64,000 nucleotides of DNA, taken from positions 286,333,117 to 286,397,116 of the forward strand of contig OW240914.1 of assembly GCA_933207985.1 (NCBI GenBank), read 5' to 3'. The DNA comes from Pelobates cultripes (lineage: Eukaryota > Chordata > Amphibia > Anura > Pelobatidae). Position numbers and translations under genes: made by a program. Below, in pieces: positions 1 to 13,478 of this stretch; position 1 is the first letter of the stretch; every line of letters begins with the position of its first letter. The notes under the pieces were generated by a model that did not search any database, was not told the DNA's origin, and saw only the letters and a program-made list of their open reading frames with translations.

Positions 1-1729
1 GAAGGTGGGTGTTCACATCTGAATTAGCGGAGCAACTGCATAGGGGCTTGGATCTAGATACTAAAAAAAGTCCTGTTTTGTTGTTGTTTTTTTTTTAAAC
101 ATTTGAGTTACTAAACTCAAGAGAGAACTGTTTGTTTATTTTTTAAAACTAGAATAATTCTGAATTATTTCTTAGCTAAGAGCCATGTTCCATTTACTCA
201 TAACCAGGGTATTTGTTCAGTTCTGTCCAATATTTATGTGCCTCTCACAAACATCCTGTGTTTATCAACGTACTGTTCATCCATCCTCATTTGTCTTTTG
301 CCATCACTTATCCTTATATCGTTCATCCATTCATAAGAATTCCCAGTGTATATAAATGTGGTAGAACTCCCTGCCTCTGGATTACTATTTAAACCTATTT
401 TGTTTGATTGTTCATCGGTTATCGGTTGTTCGTATGTTTCCTGCTTGCATTCATCAAAAGATGAACGAACAAACTACCGAATGGCAGGCCACCCAGCAGG
501 GAAGTGTGCTGCTCGTTAACCTTTCTGCCCTCATTAACATTGTGGTTAACCGTAGTTACTTCCAATTCCCGAACGGTCGGCTGGGTGGTCATCGTTCGTA
601 TGAACGAACATATAGCGGCGGCCATCTTGGACAGTCGAACGCCCAGTGGTGTTCGTCTACAAAAACATGGAACTGATTTCGGACACTGATTCCCACGAAC
701 ACTGCTGAAATCACTGACCATCCATCGCTTTGTTCCAAATTCATACGAACGCTGTGCCATTCGGTAAACTTACAATCCATGAACCGAATTGTACCAGATA
801 GTAGACCCATGGAGCTCATTCATTTAGTTGAACGCACAATGTACAAGGCTTTAACTCCATGGCGATTAAACTACAGGTATGGGATCTGAGCGCTGTTCGG
901 TTATATTAAGCGCTCAGATCTAAGCTATCTGGGGATATGTTGAATGTGGGGGTTCCGTTTGGTATATTGGGAAATATGTATGTCAATGTGTTTTTACCAT
1001 TACTGTAAAATGGGGATATTCTCTATGCCTCAATGTAATTGAGGTACTTCAAGCACTTAATCCAATTATCTCCAGGATAGAGAGGAGGAGTTGCATTGTT
1101 GATGTGGGAATGTGTTGCCATACTGTACTTGTACGTGATTGGTTATTGTAAAAACTGTCATAGTCTTCCACAAGGTCCCTATGGGAGTGTCCATTGTTGG
1201 AAGACCTGCATAAAATGCTGACATGTAGCCACCATTAAACAGATCATGCTTGACCCTCAATACAGAGCCTGGTCTCGTACTTGGGGGGATATTTCGAATG
1301 ATTCCTGTTCGGCACTTAGGAGTGTTCGGTAGCTGACTTTGTATTAGTGAAAAAGAACAGCTTTGGCGGCGTTATCCCCTTCACCTACTCGGGGAGCCGT
1401 TACAATAAGAATATTTCACATTATTGTTTATTTAACTTTGCTCACATCTGATTTTTAAACCAATTAATAGATTTTGCTGTATGAGTTTGATTTATTTTTA
1501 TATTGTTGTACTTCTATATTTATTACTATATATTTTTTTTAATTGATTTAAAATTTGACACATTCATATTAAAAGATTGCATTCTTCACCCCATAACATA
1601 ACTCAAGAATATAATATCAAAATGTGTTAGTATATATCCAGGCATAATTTTCTACATATATTTAAAATAATTTTTGGTATTTTTTGTTTCATTTTTTTTC
1701 TCAGTTTCCAACAATAAAGATTACTTTAC
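1..1729. other. pde6a intron 8 (partial), no exon seen
   Basis: Non-coding on the gene model. Bases 400-930 are unusual for this intron: richer in CpG, with many GTTCG/CGAAC words, including the palindrome TTCGTATGAACGAA near 596-609. Bases 1260-1405 share that style and end GGGGAGCCGTTACA. This could be a decayed LTR or other repeat, but no paired ends, primer-binding site or coding remnant was recognised. Confidence 0.4.
883..920. repeat. Short perfect inverted repeat (12-bp arms, 14-nt loop)
   Basis: GATCTGAGCGCT at 883-894 is exactly reverse-complemented at 909-920. It sits in the CpG-richer block of intron 8. No function is assigned. Confidence 0.7.
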
Positions 1730-1777
1730 CTGGAACTCAAAATAGTCATCAGCTCCTGTGTTCATGATATTGCAAAT
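1730..1777 (-). CDS. pde6a: pde6a exon 8: GAF-B segment, last exon in the window
   Basis: A 48-bp phase-0 exon encoding residues 356-371, ICNIMNTGADDYFEFQ. The acceptor is TTTCAG/ATT and the donor CAG/GTAAAG. It matches the family's 16-codon exon. Exon 9, which should read like DESGWxIKNVLSxPIVN, is not in bases 1-1729, so the transcript continues past the left edge. Confidence 0.94.
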
Positions 1778-2046
1778 CTGAAAATATAAGGCACAACAAA
1801 AATTGCAAGGATAGGCATTGACGATATCCAAAATTGGCTATAAATTTAATAACACTTAGAACAGTTGGGAAAAATCCTGATTATCTAAAGTAAAATTAGA
1901 TCTGCAATGTATATAACTCCTAGCTCAGAGACAGAAATCCACAGGAACTGATATGGGTAAGAGGTTAAAGGCTGATTTAAAGTGGATATGTTTAGTTGTT
2001 TGGACATAAATAGAGAAAAAGACAGGAAAGAGAAAAGCTGAAGGGT

Positions 2047-2412
2047 TATACCAAACACCATGACCACTTCAGTGATATGAAGTGGTCATGGAGCCCGTAG
2101 TCTCTATACGCAGAATTTCGCTATGAAATGCTGCACATACAGAGTTAAACCTCTTTGCCACTGGACATTTAACTCCATCTCCGTTGGCGTCATTGGGGTG
2201 TCATTAGACAGCCTGGAATAAAAGTTAAGCATATTTCTATGCACAAGGTTTAATTCATTGGCTAAGAGCAAACTCCTGGCACTCTGATAGGATCGCCATA
2301 CAGCTTCCACAGCTCTGCTCATCACTGGCCTCAGAGGACCTTTGGGCCAGGCAGTGGCCCAGGTAAGAGGGTAACCATTGCACAATGGTCCATCCCATTA
2401 CTGGGGCAAGGG
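2047..2412. repeat. Interspersed repeat, family C (non-autonomous, unclassified)
   Basis: It begins with a short hairpin, TGACCACTTC...GAAGTGGTCA, and its right part (2330-2425: gcccaggtaa, aaccattg..caatggt, aagggtac, tcacac) resembles bases 60480-60570. A trace of the same hairpin-type text lies at 6700-6795 (aaaccatt..aatggttt and ccatgaccac). Repetition at three sites shows a dispersed family; I cannot name it. Confidence 0.5.
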
Positions 2413-2422
2413 TACCTCTCAC

Positions 2423-2596
2423 ACAATATTTGCATTATTAAATCAGGCATTCTCTGCTGCACTGTTGTATATTTCGTTAGGCAGGTTGTAGGTTATAGTG
2501 GTTATGATGCCTGATCTTTTTTTTTTTTTTTACGTTGCCTAACGAAATATACAACAGTGCAGCAGAGAATGCCTGATTTAATAATGCAAATATTGT
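2423..2596. repeat. Perfect 61-bp inverted repeat in pde6a intron 7
   Basis: The left arm 2423-2483 and right arm 2536-2596 are exact reverse complements over 61 bp. They are separated by 52 bp that includes a run of T. On the transcribed (minus) strand the structure starts 43 nt downstream of the exon 7 donor. The arms also contain most of the trailing edge of the adjacent family C repeat, so it may have arisen by fold-back duplication. Absence of any mismatch implies a recent origin or an artefact. Confidence 0.9.
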
Positions 2597-2639
2597 AAGT
2601 CACACTGTATGCTTTACAGTACTGACATGTTATACTTAC

Positions 2640-2706
2640 AAGACCGTTTTCGGCAACATATGTGGGCAGCTTGCTGCTGAGAGCCCAATGATCTGCAGGC
2701 GGGTTC
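2640..2706 (-). CDS. pde6a: pde6a exon 7: GAF-B segment
   Basis: A 67-bp exon, phase 2 in and phase 0 out, completing proline 333 and encoding residues 334-355: NPPADHWALSSKLPTYVAEN then GL. The acceptor is TTCAG/GAA and the donor CTT/GTAAGT. The usual family text is WALVSGLPxYVAxNG, so here VSG reads SSK, a radical change in a conserved loop. A perfect 61-bp inverted repeat begins 43 nt after this donor. Confidence 0.92.
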
Positions 2707-2859
2707 CTGAAATAGAAGAATGTTTCTCAAGACATGCCATTGGTACAAGATATATTCTAATCCCTATTCATAGTTTTCAGAAAAACAGCACAATCAAATC
2801 TATAAAACACAATATATAAATTTGAGAGACAGAAATGTACATTTGGTCCTGCAGTAGGG

Positions 2860-3440
2860 TATGCTCCTGTCAGAGGCATAGGTACCTAAGTGATATTGGC
2901 ACCTTCCCCCAAACCTGTAGATTTATTTTTGTTGTCTCTTGTGCAATGCCCCTAACAACCTTTTGTTGTAGGGGAAAAGACTAACACATACACTCACATT
3001 TATATACACACACATGCTCACACACTCAAGTTCATGTATACACACAAACATTCACACAGATACATGCTCAATTTTATATACACACGCATATTCACAAAGA
3101 CACACACATTCATATACACATACTCAAATTCATATAAACAGCACATGCATAGTCACAGACATATTGACACATTCACATACATATACTTAAATTCATAAAC
3201 ACAGATACACATGTGCTCACATTCATATACACTCATGCACACATTTGATTTATTATTTAGCCTATTAACCCTGGTGTGCTGCTGGGATCACTCTGTGCTA
3301 CGATTGCACAGTTCTCTGCAGCTCTATACTGATTCTGGGACTGGAGTGATTTTATATCCTAACTCCCAGCAAGCAGTACGGAACAGCAAGGGAGCTGTGC
3401 AGTGAGAATACAGACTGATCCTAGCATCTCCCCTGTCACC
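2860..3440. repeat. Dispersed repeat with CA-rich minisatellite core (copy 1)
   Basis: The core at about 2990-3240 is an imperfect array of units like cacattcatatacaca. Flanks resemble bases 18140-18530: 'gtcagaggcata' and 'tgtagattt' before the array, 'gtgtgctgctgggatcac' after it. Two dispersed copies with the same flanks mean the array travels inside a transposed repeat. Confidence 0.55.
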
Positions 3441-4421
3441 TCCAAAAGTATATCTGAGATCTGAAGTTGCAGTGCATGCACTTGTCGCATGTCTGCCTTT
3501 GTTAGGCAGAGGCCTGCCCTGGTGACAGGAAATACAGATTAAGGAACAGCGCACACATAAAAATACTATTTTAAATTTCACAAGGATACTTAGAATCACA
3601 TATCTTAGCAAACAAATATGGGGATTCGGTTCCACCATATGGTCATATTGTGTTAAGCCCACCACTACACCATAGTACCCCAATATCTGTGGGTCCAACA
3701 CTAATCCCAAACGTGGGGGACAAATCAAATAGTGCCAGTGTTAAATGAGCTAAAGTGTGTTTAATTAATCTGTTGTAAGAGCATTGTGAATATATATATA
3801 AGGCAAAATTAATGTGATAAAAACACACAAGAAGATAGGGTAAAAACTAAACAATTAAAGTGATAGTGCTTTGATGTGTATACTTAAAATGTATCCTTAA
3901 TCTGTATTTGGTATAAATTTTATTCTCTAAAGCAACACCATTGCTGAGAAATACATGTTCAGGGTGTGCCACCCCCCCCCCAATTCCCTTGATGCACCTT
4001 TGAAAGTGACCACAGGAAAGTATACATTTAAGGAGGTTTAAAAAATACTTATTTTATATGAAGAAGATATAGGATATGAATTGTGTGTAATATGTTGATA
4101 TATGGCATATAAATGTGATGTAGAGTGATAGAGAGTGAGGCAGGGATAGAGATAAAGAGTGAGACAGAGAGAGATGAAAAGAGAGGCAGGAAGAGAATTG
4201 TAGATTGAAGCAGAGGAATCTAGGCTAAGACTGTGGCAGTGAGTGTGAATGCAGTTGTGGAGTAAAGTACAGCAGTGACAGTGAGTGAGGTACGCACATG
4301 TATGCCAGTAAATAAGCCACATGTTTGTGTAAATCAAGGTGAATGAGAAGCATTTGTTTGTACCATAGTATATTTTGATAGATTCTCGTCAAAGAATAAA
4401 ATATTGTTTTTTTAAACTTAC
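3441..4421. other. Rest of pde6a intron 6, nothing assigned
   Basis: AT-rich intronic DNA with a purine-rich stretch at about 4120-4270 (gagtgag, gagagag words). No conserved coding or element ends were seen. Confidence 0.5.
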
Positions 4422-4486
4422 GGTATAACTTTAATCTCTTCCTTTCCATGTAATATGTAGTCAACCACTTTATAAAAGGATATTTC
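4422..4486 (-). CDS. pde6a: pde6a exon 6: GAF-B segment
   Basis: A 65-bp exon, phase 0 in and phase 2 out, encoding residues 312-332 plus two bases of residue 333: EISFYKVVDYILHGKEEIKV then I and a split proline codon. The acceptor is TCTAG/GAA and the donor ACC/GTAAGT. It is too short to stand out as an open frame and was found by looking for the family exon between exons 5 and 7. Confidence 0.94.
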
Positions 4487-6499
<2,013 letters not shown>

Positions 6500-7448
6500 C
6501 TAGAAATAAATAAGCCACTAGTATTACATGATAGCAAATTTACATCCACATAGCACTCAGTATAAAGCAGATAACAAGCAGCCTTTGTTTAAATGCGGGG
6601 CTTAGCTCAGGGGAACTAAAGAAAAGTCCTGCTGAAGAACTTCTGGCTTTCAGGAGATTGTAGTGGAGGCATGGAATGACACCGGGTGGACGTCAAGTGA
6701 GAAGTCAAACCATTTGAAAATGGTTTGTCTGCTTACAGTGGCGGGTGCCATGGCAATCCTGACACCATGACCACTACATTGAGCTGCAGTGGTCCTTGTA
6801 GTTTTCTTTTTATTGAAAGTTAAACATAGAGTAAGCTCCATATTAAATATAACGAAGAAGTAATATTATAACATAATTAACAAGTTGTTATTCAGGGCTG
6901 TTGTGTATGGGATGTATTAGGGTTACAAGATTCTAGATAGGTTCCTCTAAATCATTGTAAAAATCCTAAAAAAAATGTGAATTAGGAATTATTTTATAAA
7001 AATTGCAATAATTACTAATAAAAAAGCTGCAATTTTAAAGTGTCAAAACCCCAAAACAAACAAACATACAATAAAAGAATAAACATTAGAAAAGGTGCAC
7101 TGTGCACCTTTTAAAAACTTTATTCCCCTAACTCATAATCAGTTAGTGCTTTGAGTACTACAGTTTTTTTTTGTGTAAGCCATAAGTGCTCTTGGAAACT
7201 ACATTTTTATTTATTTGGGCAAGTATGTTTTATTTGTATATTTAATTCTTATTGCATATATATATGATATCTGTGACCGTGTCATGCTACTTTTCCCTGT
7301 CTAAAACGCCAGTCAATGATCATTTTTTCAGGGGTATCATATTCCTAAACAATTTATATTAAGGCATATTTGTACAAGTATTATACAATCAGAGACACCT
7401 AATACTTTTTTACTAAGTTCAATTTGATTGCGTGTTCATGATCATTAC
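6500..7448. other. pde6a intron 3 with a family C trace
   Basis: Mostly AT-rich. Bases 6700-6800 carry a small palindromic repeat remnant (aaaccatttgaaaatggttt and a ccatgaccac/agtggtc pair) resembling the repeats at 2047-2412 and 60371-60610. A second short palindrome, aaaggtgcac/gtgcaccttt, is at 7092-7112. Confidence 0.45.
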
Positions 7449-7538
7449 CTGACCCTTTCTGGTTTCACAGTTGTGTAGGTAGGACAGGTGGAACACCTTG
7501 AGTATCAGATTGGCAAAATTGAGGTACTTAAGGAACAT
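7449..7538 (-). CDS. pde6a: pde6a exon 3: end of GAF-A and linker helix
   Basis: A 90-bp phase-0 exon encoding residues 210-239, [20 protein letters not shown] then [10 protein letters not shown]. The acceptor is TGCAG/ATG and the donor CAG/GTAATG. The segment forms the end of GAF-A and the long helix joining it to GAF-B in this family. Length and boundaries match the family exon. Confidence 0.95.
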
Positions 7539-7780
7539 CTGCAAAACAAAAATTAACAATTCTTCATAGCTATTACACTACGTGGCTTACTTAACATATT
7601 AAATCAATCCAATAAACAGCAAAAACAAGATTTTAGTATTTAAGATTTTTAGCTCATTTACCAACACTTCTTACATTATTGGCCATTTTCCCTTTTCACG
7701 CACTACTCAAACACACTTAACTTAATTGCAGTCACTCAGTGCCAACTAGAGCAGCATTCAATCCTAAACTCCACTCCACA

Positions 7781-8240
7781 AACTTGTTTTCCTGGCACTA
7801 TAGGGTTATTAGGACCCTCCCCACCCTCAGGGCCCACCTCCCTCTGGGCTGAAGGGGTTAAAAACCCTTCAGCCACTTACCTTTCCCCAGTGCCGGCTCC
7901 CTCTGTGCTGGGGAACTCTCTACCCCCTTCCGACGTCAGAAGCGAATGTGCATGTGCGGCAAGAGCCGCGCGCGCATTCGAACAGCCCATAGCAAAGCAT
8001 TACTCAATGCTTTCCTATGGATGTCCAGCGTCTTCTCACTGTGATTTGCACAGTGAGAATCGCGGAAGCGCCTCTAGCGGCTGTCAGTGAGACAGCCACT
8101 AGAGGCTGGATTAACCCTCAGTGAAACATAGCAGTTTTTCTGAAACTGCTATGTTTACAGCTGTAGGGTTAAAACTAGAGGGATCTGGCACCCAGACCAC
8201 TTCATTGAGCTGAAGTGGTCTGGCTGCCTATAGTGGTCCT
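7781..8240 (-). mobile_element. MITE family B (TTAA-flanked, GC-rich), in intron 2
   Basis: It shares with copies at 27444-27920, 39250-39656 and 60792-61264 a terminal CACTATAG box, 'ggcacccagaccacttc', a GC-rich middle with CGCGCG, paired 'cactgtga'/'cacagtga' words, and 'agcagttt..aaactgct'. The right end is TAGTGGTCCT followed by TTAA; the left end has lost its TTAA. No coding capacity. The TTAA target preference suggests a piggyBac-type mobiliser, which is inference. Confidence 0.75.
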
Positions 8241-8722
8241 TTAAATTCGCTAAGTAACAAAGTATGATCAAAATAATAAAGTTCTGTATGTAGAAATAAA
8301 ACATTTTTTATTTGTTTTTTCCTGAAGAGTGTGTAATGTTCAAATCTGCTACACAGAATTTAGGCAAACTCTATTCAATGACATACAACATTTTAAAGTT
8401 TCCAAAAGTTATTTTCATTTTTAGTAAATAAAGTTTGTTTAGTATCATTGACTGGTGACTGGATAATATACAGATGAGTTTCACATTAATATTTCCCACA
8501 TCATTAATAACCCATTGACTTTCACAGTTTTATCATTTTATTGTGCTTAGCTACTCCCATACAATATTAATGACTAGTTAAATCATCAATACAATTACCA
8601 AAATATTTTGTGTAGTTAAACAGTTAATAAAGTATAAATAATCATAGACAGTTTGATTACAGTTAGCATGCTGATAATTAACCTTAATGATTTTTCACCC
8701 AGAAAGTCATTACAAGTCTTAC

Positions 8723-8875
8723 CTCTTCATCATATTTGGTGAAACTATTGCCATCAGCCTTATTAACAGCCATTATTACAGCCACTACATCCTTCCCGTT
8801 CATCACAGGCGCAGCAAGGATGCTCTGTGTTGCATATTCTGTAATATTATCTACGAAACTGCAGAAATGTGTGTC
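8723..8875 (-). CDS. pde6a: pde6a exon 2: GAF-A, NKxD segment
   Basis: A 153-bp phase-0 exon encoding residues 159-209, from [14 protein letters not shown] to FTKYDEE. The acceptor is TTAG/GAC and the donor GAG/GTAAGA. The segment includes [20 protein letters not shown], the GAF-A strand that carries the conserved NKxD motif. Some positions differ from usual PDE6 sequences, for example [12 protein letters not shown] where mammals have a lysine-richer TEYKTKNILASP. It is 33.8 kb downstream of exon 1. Confidence 0.95.
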
Positions 8876-9130
8876 CTAAGCATAAAAACAAACAAAAATA
8901 CATCAATGTCCGAAATAAGGGGGAAAACTGCCTGTAATGTATAGGGACATCTCTGTAACTCAATCAATGTGAATCAAAATAAAATCCTAATGAGGGACAA
9001 GAATGTAAAATGCAAGTGTGGACCCCGGATATCAAACAGTTTTTGGTGAATTTTATATTTAATTATAATTTATGGTCAATTTTATATTCAATTATACTAT
9101 TTCGAATTAAGAATTATATTAGATGCAATA

Positions 9131-9523
9131 GCTTGATCCAATTACAGTGCTTCCCCATAGGATTGGCTGAGACTGACAAAGAGGCAGATCAGGGGCAGAG
9201 CCAGCATGATTCAAACACAGTCCTGGCCAATCAGCATCTCCTCATAGAGATGAATTGATTAATTAATCTCTATGAGGAAAGTTCAGTGTCTGCATGTAGA
9301 GGGAGGAGATACTGAATGTTTGGATGCATTTTAGCCATGACCCAGGAAGGATCTATAACAGCTATCTGAGGGGTGGCCAGTGAAGTTATCACTAGGCTGT
9401 AATGTAAACACTGCATTTTCTCTGAAAAGACAGTATTTACAGCAAAAAGCCTGAAGGTAATGATTCTACTCACCAGAACAAATTCAATAAGCTGTAGTTG
9501 TTCTGGTGACTATAGTGTCCCTT
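9131..9523 (-). mobile_element. MITE family A, partial copy, reverse orientation
   Basis: The reverse complement matches the 5' two-thirds of the family A copy at 15953-16541: terminal AGGGACACTATAGTCACC at the right end, then the GTAAACACTG, ATGAATTGATTAATT and CAGGGGCAGAGCC segments. The far end of the family is missing. The flank at the intact end reads TTGA/TCAA rather than TTAA. Confidence 0.8.
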
Positions 9524-12282
9524 TGAATATGAAATTTAATTTGAATTCATTTGACTTGCTGACAATTCTAACTTTAGTAAGTAACCGATTGAATCAAATA
9601 TAGCCTTATCCCAATTCCTAAAATCCTGATAATATTCAGGGGCACAAAGTATTCTAATCTTTTTCATGTGTCTAGAAAGAGTATCACACTACTTTATTAC
9701 TACATAAAAACACGCATTAGATATGACTTTAGCCAATTTGGATACCTATGCCATATTAGCATTTGTGTCCTAATGTTAGCAAATATGATTTCAAATCACT
9801 GCAGTAAACATTATTACTTAAAGGGATAAAATAGTGTTAGGAATACATAGTTATAGTTCCCTGTGCTTCCCCCCTCCCTTGTGGCCACCCTCCTAGCCAA
9901 TAAACAGTTAAAAAAAACCTCTGCGCTGATTGGCACTACACCTCCTCCGAAGGTGGGGACCTAATGTGTATGAGCAGCAAGCTATGCTGGTTAATCCCTG
10001 CATTGGGCACTGTAAAAGGCTGAACGCAATCAGCTGACCCCCTCATCCAATAATGGCAGCCCACTTCTGCTCAGGCTAATCCTTCATTTGCTAGCATTAA
10101 TTACAGCATTAAAAATTTTAAAAAATTTATATATTTTTTTATAGTTTTACAGTTTTGGTCTAAACATATTTTTTTTCCAATTCCTGACATAACAAGTAAA
10201 CAACTTGTACACAGAGGAGTGTTTCCCTTGTTTTGGCTCTTCTCTTTGACTTCTATTGGTTGAATTGGTTTACACATAATGTAATTGTCAGTTTCATAAA
10301 ACTGTTATGGAACAGGTCATAAAAATTATGAATTTTCACAAATATATTGTTTTTTTCACAAATGTCTGCTTGTAATTGTGAGGCTTATTGTAACCTTGCT
10401 ATAGGTGATTCCATTAGTCTTTTAGATACAATGTAATTTGGATTCATAAGGACAAATCTGCTGAGTCACAGTAATAATTATTTTCTTGTTTTGCTTGTAG
10501 TAATCATAGTAATTGACTGTACACAGTGACTGTGTATAATTATTTTTGTATAAACACATGCATAACTCCAGTGCTATGTTATGGTAAATAAATGTCATTG
10601 CAAACATGAAAACATTACCTTTCTTCACTTATAATTAAAGCCTGTACAAGAGAGGGGAACCTTAATTATGAAATAGCACTATTCATCACCAATGTGTCCC
10701 CTCAACAAATATATAAGTCAACAGTCCCAGACAAATGTAACTAGCAGAAGATACTTACATGGGGAGCATGCATTAGTAAGGAGGACATTTCATCTTTTCT
10801 AACACTTCAGACAATAATCAATTTACTATTGAAATGCCAACATTACAATGTAGGCTTTGTAACAGAGCTCTAGTTAATATGGCGCCTTATTCCAGGTACC
10901 ATGACAACTTTGCATTGTTTCAAATGTTATTGTGCAGAGTATCTTGATCTCTCTCTCTCCCTAACAATCAGCACAAATCACACTGCTCTTGTCTGCCCCA
11001 TGGATTTCTGATGTCAAAGGAGGACATTAACTGTATAGGCACTTTTACACACCCACTGTTAGTGTCACGTACGACTGTTTACACAACTGCGAAGTTGGCA
11101 ATGTATTACCTGTTAGCAGCTGGTATCAGCTGATTGTGCAGTTCTTTTTATCCTATGTAATGAGTTGAACTGCAGGTGATGAATAAACATACCCAAACAG
11201 TATCCCTGGACATAGGTTTGTGGAAAAAGAAAATACCCAACGATCAGAATGAGAGGCTCCTGATTGGTAGAGTCTCTGATCAGGTGGGCAACTGCTAGAG
11301 TTTGCATAATTCAAAGGTATTTTTTCTTAGTTGGGAGCTAAGGTCTGTAGAATTGTAAATGCAGTTGTACTTCCTAACGCCTAACTAATGTGGTTCGTCC
11401 CTTAAACATAAAAGATGTAAGCGATTGATAGCCTCCTAACTCCCTTACTTAAGCCTTATCATTACCTTACCTAGTAAGTGAGCTTGAAAATTGGAGATAG
11501 TTGTAATTTACGGGACAACAGATACCCTTCCATTGAGGTGCATGACTTTAAAAATTGTACCTAAATGCTAAATCACACAAGTGCTTAAAAACTCTGCATC
11601 CCTCCTTCTTACACAAAAATATCAGGCTCATATTGACCTCCTTTAACGCCTTCCTTCTCTTCAACATAGCAGGTGTTAGAGGAAAACACTACTTCATAGG
11701 TCCTCTTCATAGGTTTGCTTCCTAATTCGCTAGACTCTCTCTCAATCCTCCATCTTGCATTGAATTTGTGCATATTTGCCACTCAAAAAATGTCACGCCT
11801 TTCTCAACAATTCTTGTTTATTGAGTCTTTATGAATAGGTATAAAACACAAAATAGTTCATGGTTATGAAATGTGTTCAAAAAATATATAAACAAACTCT
11901 TAAACTTAACCCAACCCTTTAAATGCCTCTCTGACACCCTCCACTATGCTTTTTTGTTGACTGGATATATAAAGTGGTATAGTAGAGAAATATCTAGCTT
12001 ATGACTGAAACTATCTTGTAAAGATTTAATAAAAACAAACTTTTCTGATTCTAGTGACGCAGATTAAAAAAATAGAGAGCTGTGACTTTGCAATTCTGTT
12101 TCTCAATAGCCCAATTATATGCTTTTATATAAAGGGAGGACTAATGGAATAAAAGGGTCTTGTTGAAAAGATATCCCCTATTCTGCAGTTAAATTATACA
12201 AATACAGTCAACCTTTTATTTTACAGAAAAATGTATTTAAAAATTATAACTCTTGGCATCACTTACGTTGGACGCTTTACAG
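9524..12282. other. pde6a intron 1, no feature assigned
   Basis: AT-rich sequence. Bases 9800-10090 contain a GC-richer block (ccctcccttgtggcc, gattggcac) that looks like a decayed MITE, but I cannot align it to another copy here. No exon or gene recognised. Confidence 0.4.
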
Positions 12283-13470
12283 CAAGCATGTTAAACTTGC
12301 GGCCCACCTGCCCTGGGCCTAATTTGTACGGTAGCTGCAACCAGCTGCAAGACAGGAAAAATAGAGGGGCTTGGGGGACCTTCCTGTGTAATGTGTTAAA
12401 TTGGGGGGGAGGGAGGGGGTCAGGGGGAAGGGTGGCAGTGTATTCATTTAAAGAAGGGAGGGGCAGTATATTAATTTTGGAAGAATGGGGGCCAGTGTAT
12501 TAAATTGGGGCAGGGAGTAGTCATTTGGGAAGGGTGGGGACCAGTGTATTAAATTGGGGGAGGGAGATGACACTGTATTAATTTAGGGAGGGAGGAGAGC
12601 AGTGTATTAAATTGGGGGAACGAGTGGGTAGTGTATTAAATTAGGGGGAGGGAGGGCAGTGTATTAAATTAGAGTGGTGGGTATGGGGGCAGTGTGTTAA
12701 ATTGGGGGAGGGCAGTGTATTAAATTAGGGGAGGGAAGGGGGCAGTGCATTAAATTGGAGGTAAGGAGGGCAGTGCATTAAATTAGAATGGTGGGAGTGG
12801 GGGCAGTGTAGTCAATTAGAGTTGAGGGAGGAGGGGCAGTGTAATAGATTGGGTGGAGGGGGCAGTGTATTAGATTGGGTGGGGAGGGCAGGGTATTAGA
12901 TTGGATTTAGGAAAATGCATTGGATTTGTGGGCAATGTATTAAAATGTGGGAAGGGGCAGTGTATTAGATTGGGTCTCCATGGAGGCGCTGAATGCTGAT
13001 GCTGATTGGCCGCATAGTCTTTTGACACACATGCAAAATGACCTCCCAATGTTTTCTATGGGAAAGCATTGGATTGGCTGAGATCATCAAGTTTGATGAG
13101 CTCAGCCAAAGTGAAGAACATACTCATAGGACTTCAAAATCAACAATATAACATCGTTTTTTTACAGCTGTGCAACAGTATACACTCACCATTTCAGTCC
13201 CATTACCATACTTTTCTTAATATGTCAAGGTAGCTTGAATGAAACATTGGTTATGCAAATGCACGTCTCCTTAAAATAAATCTGCTCTTTTGTTTACTTT
13301 GAAGCCCTACATGCGTGAGGATGTCCAGTGTCAGGCAACTTTTTTTATACTGTACTTTTCAAAATAAACCTACGTTTCTATGAAAACTAAAGTTTTTGTT
13401 TTTTTGTGGCCCACATAAACGTAAACCTTGTTTATTTGGCCCGTGTTAGCCTTTGAGTTTGACATGCTTA
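12283..13470. mobile_element. hAT-like non-autonomous element carrying a minisatellite
   Basis: The ends are imperfect inverted repeats: CAAGCATGTTAAACTTGCGGCCC at the left against the reverse complement of ...ttgagtttgacatgctta at the right. They are flanked by similar 8-mers, CTTTACAG (12275-12282) and CATTACAG (13471-13478), as expected for a decayed hAT target duplication. 'Catgtcaaactc...ggccc' termini are typical of vertebrate hAT elements. The interior from about 12370 to 12990 is a G-rich tandem array. No transposase reading frame was seen. Confidence 0.6.
12370..12990. repeat. G-rich minisatellite, unit about 25-35 bp
   Basis: Some twenty imperfect units of the type 'cagtgtattaaattgggggaggga' in tandem, with drifting unit length. 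It lies inside the hAT-like element, so it was either carried in or expanded after insertion. Confidence 0.9.
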
Positions 13471-13478
13471 CATTACAG

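Noticed and set aside
404..819. Overlapping open frames on both strands in a GTTCG-rich block
   Set aside because: Frames open on both strands at once, no protein motif, palindromic CGAAC-type words; better explained as decayed repeat.
1..1729. Search for pde6a exon 9
   Set aside because: No stretch encoding the expected GAF-B continuation with splice sites was seen, so it is taken to lie outside the window.
2990..3240. Regularly spaced repeats considered as a CRISPR array
   Set aside because: Units are degenerate CA-type repeats without unique spacers, in an intron of a vertebrate gene.
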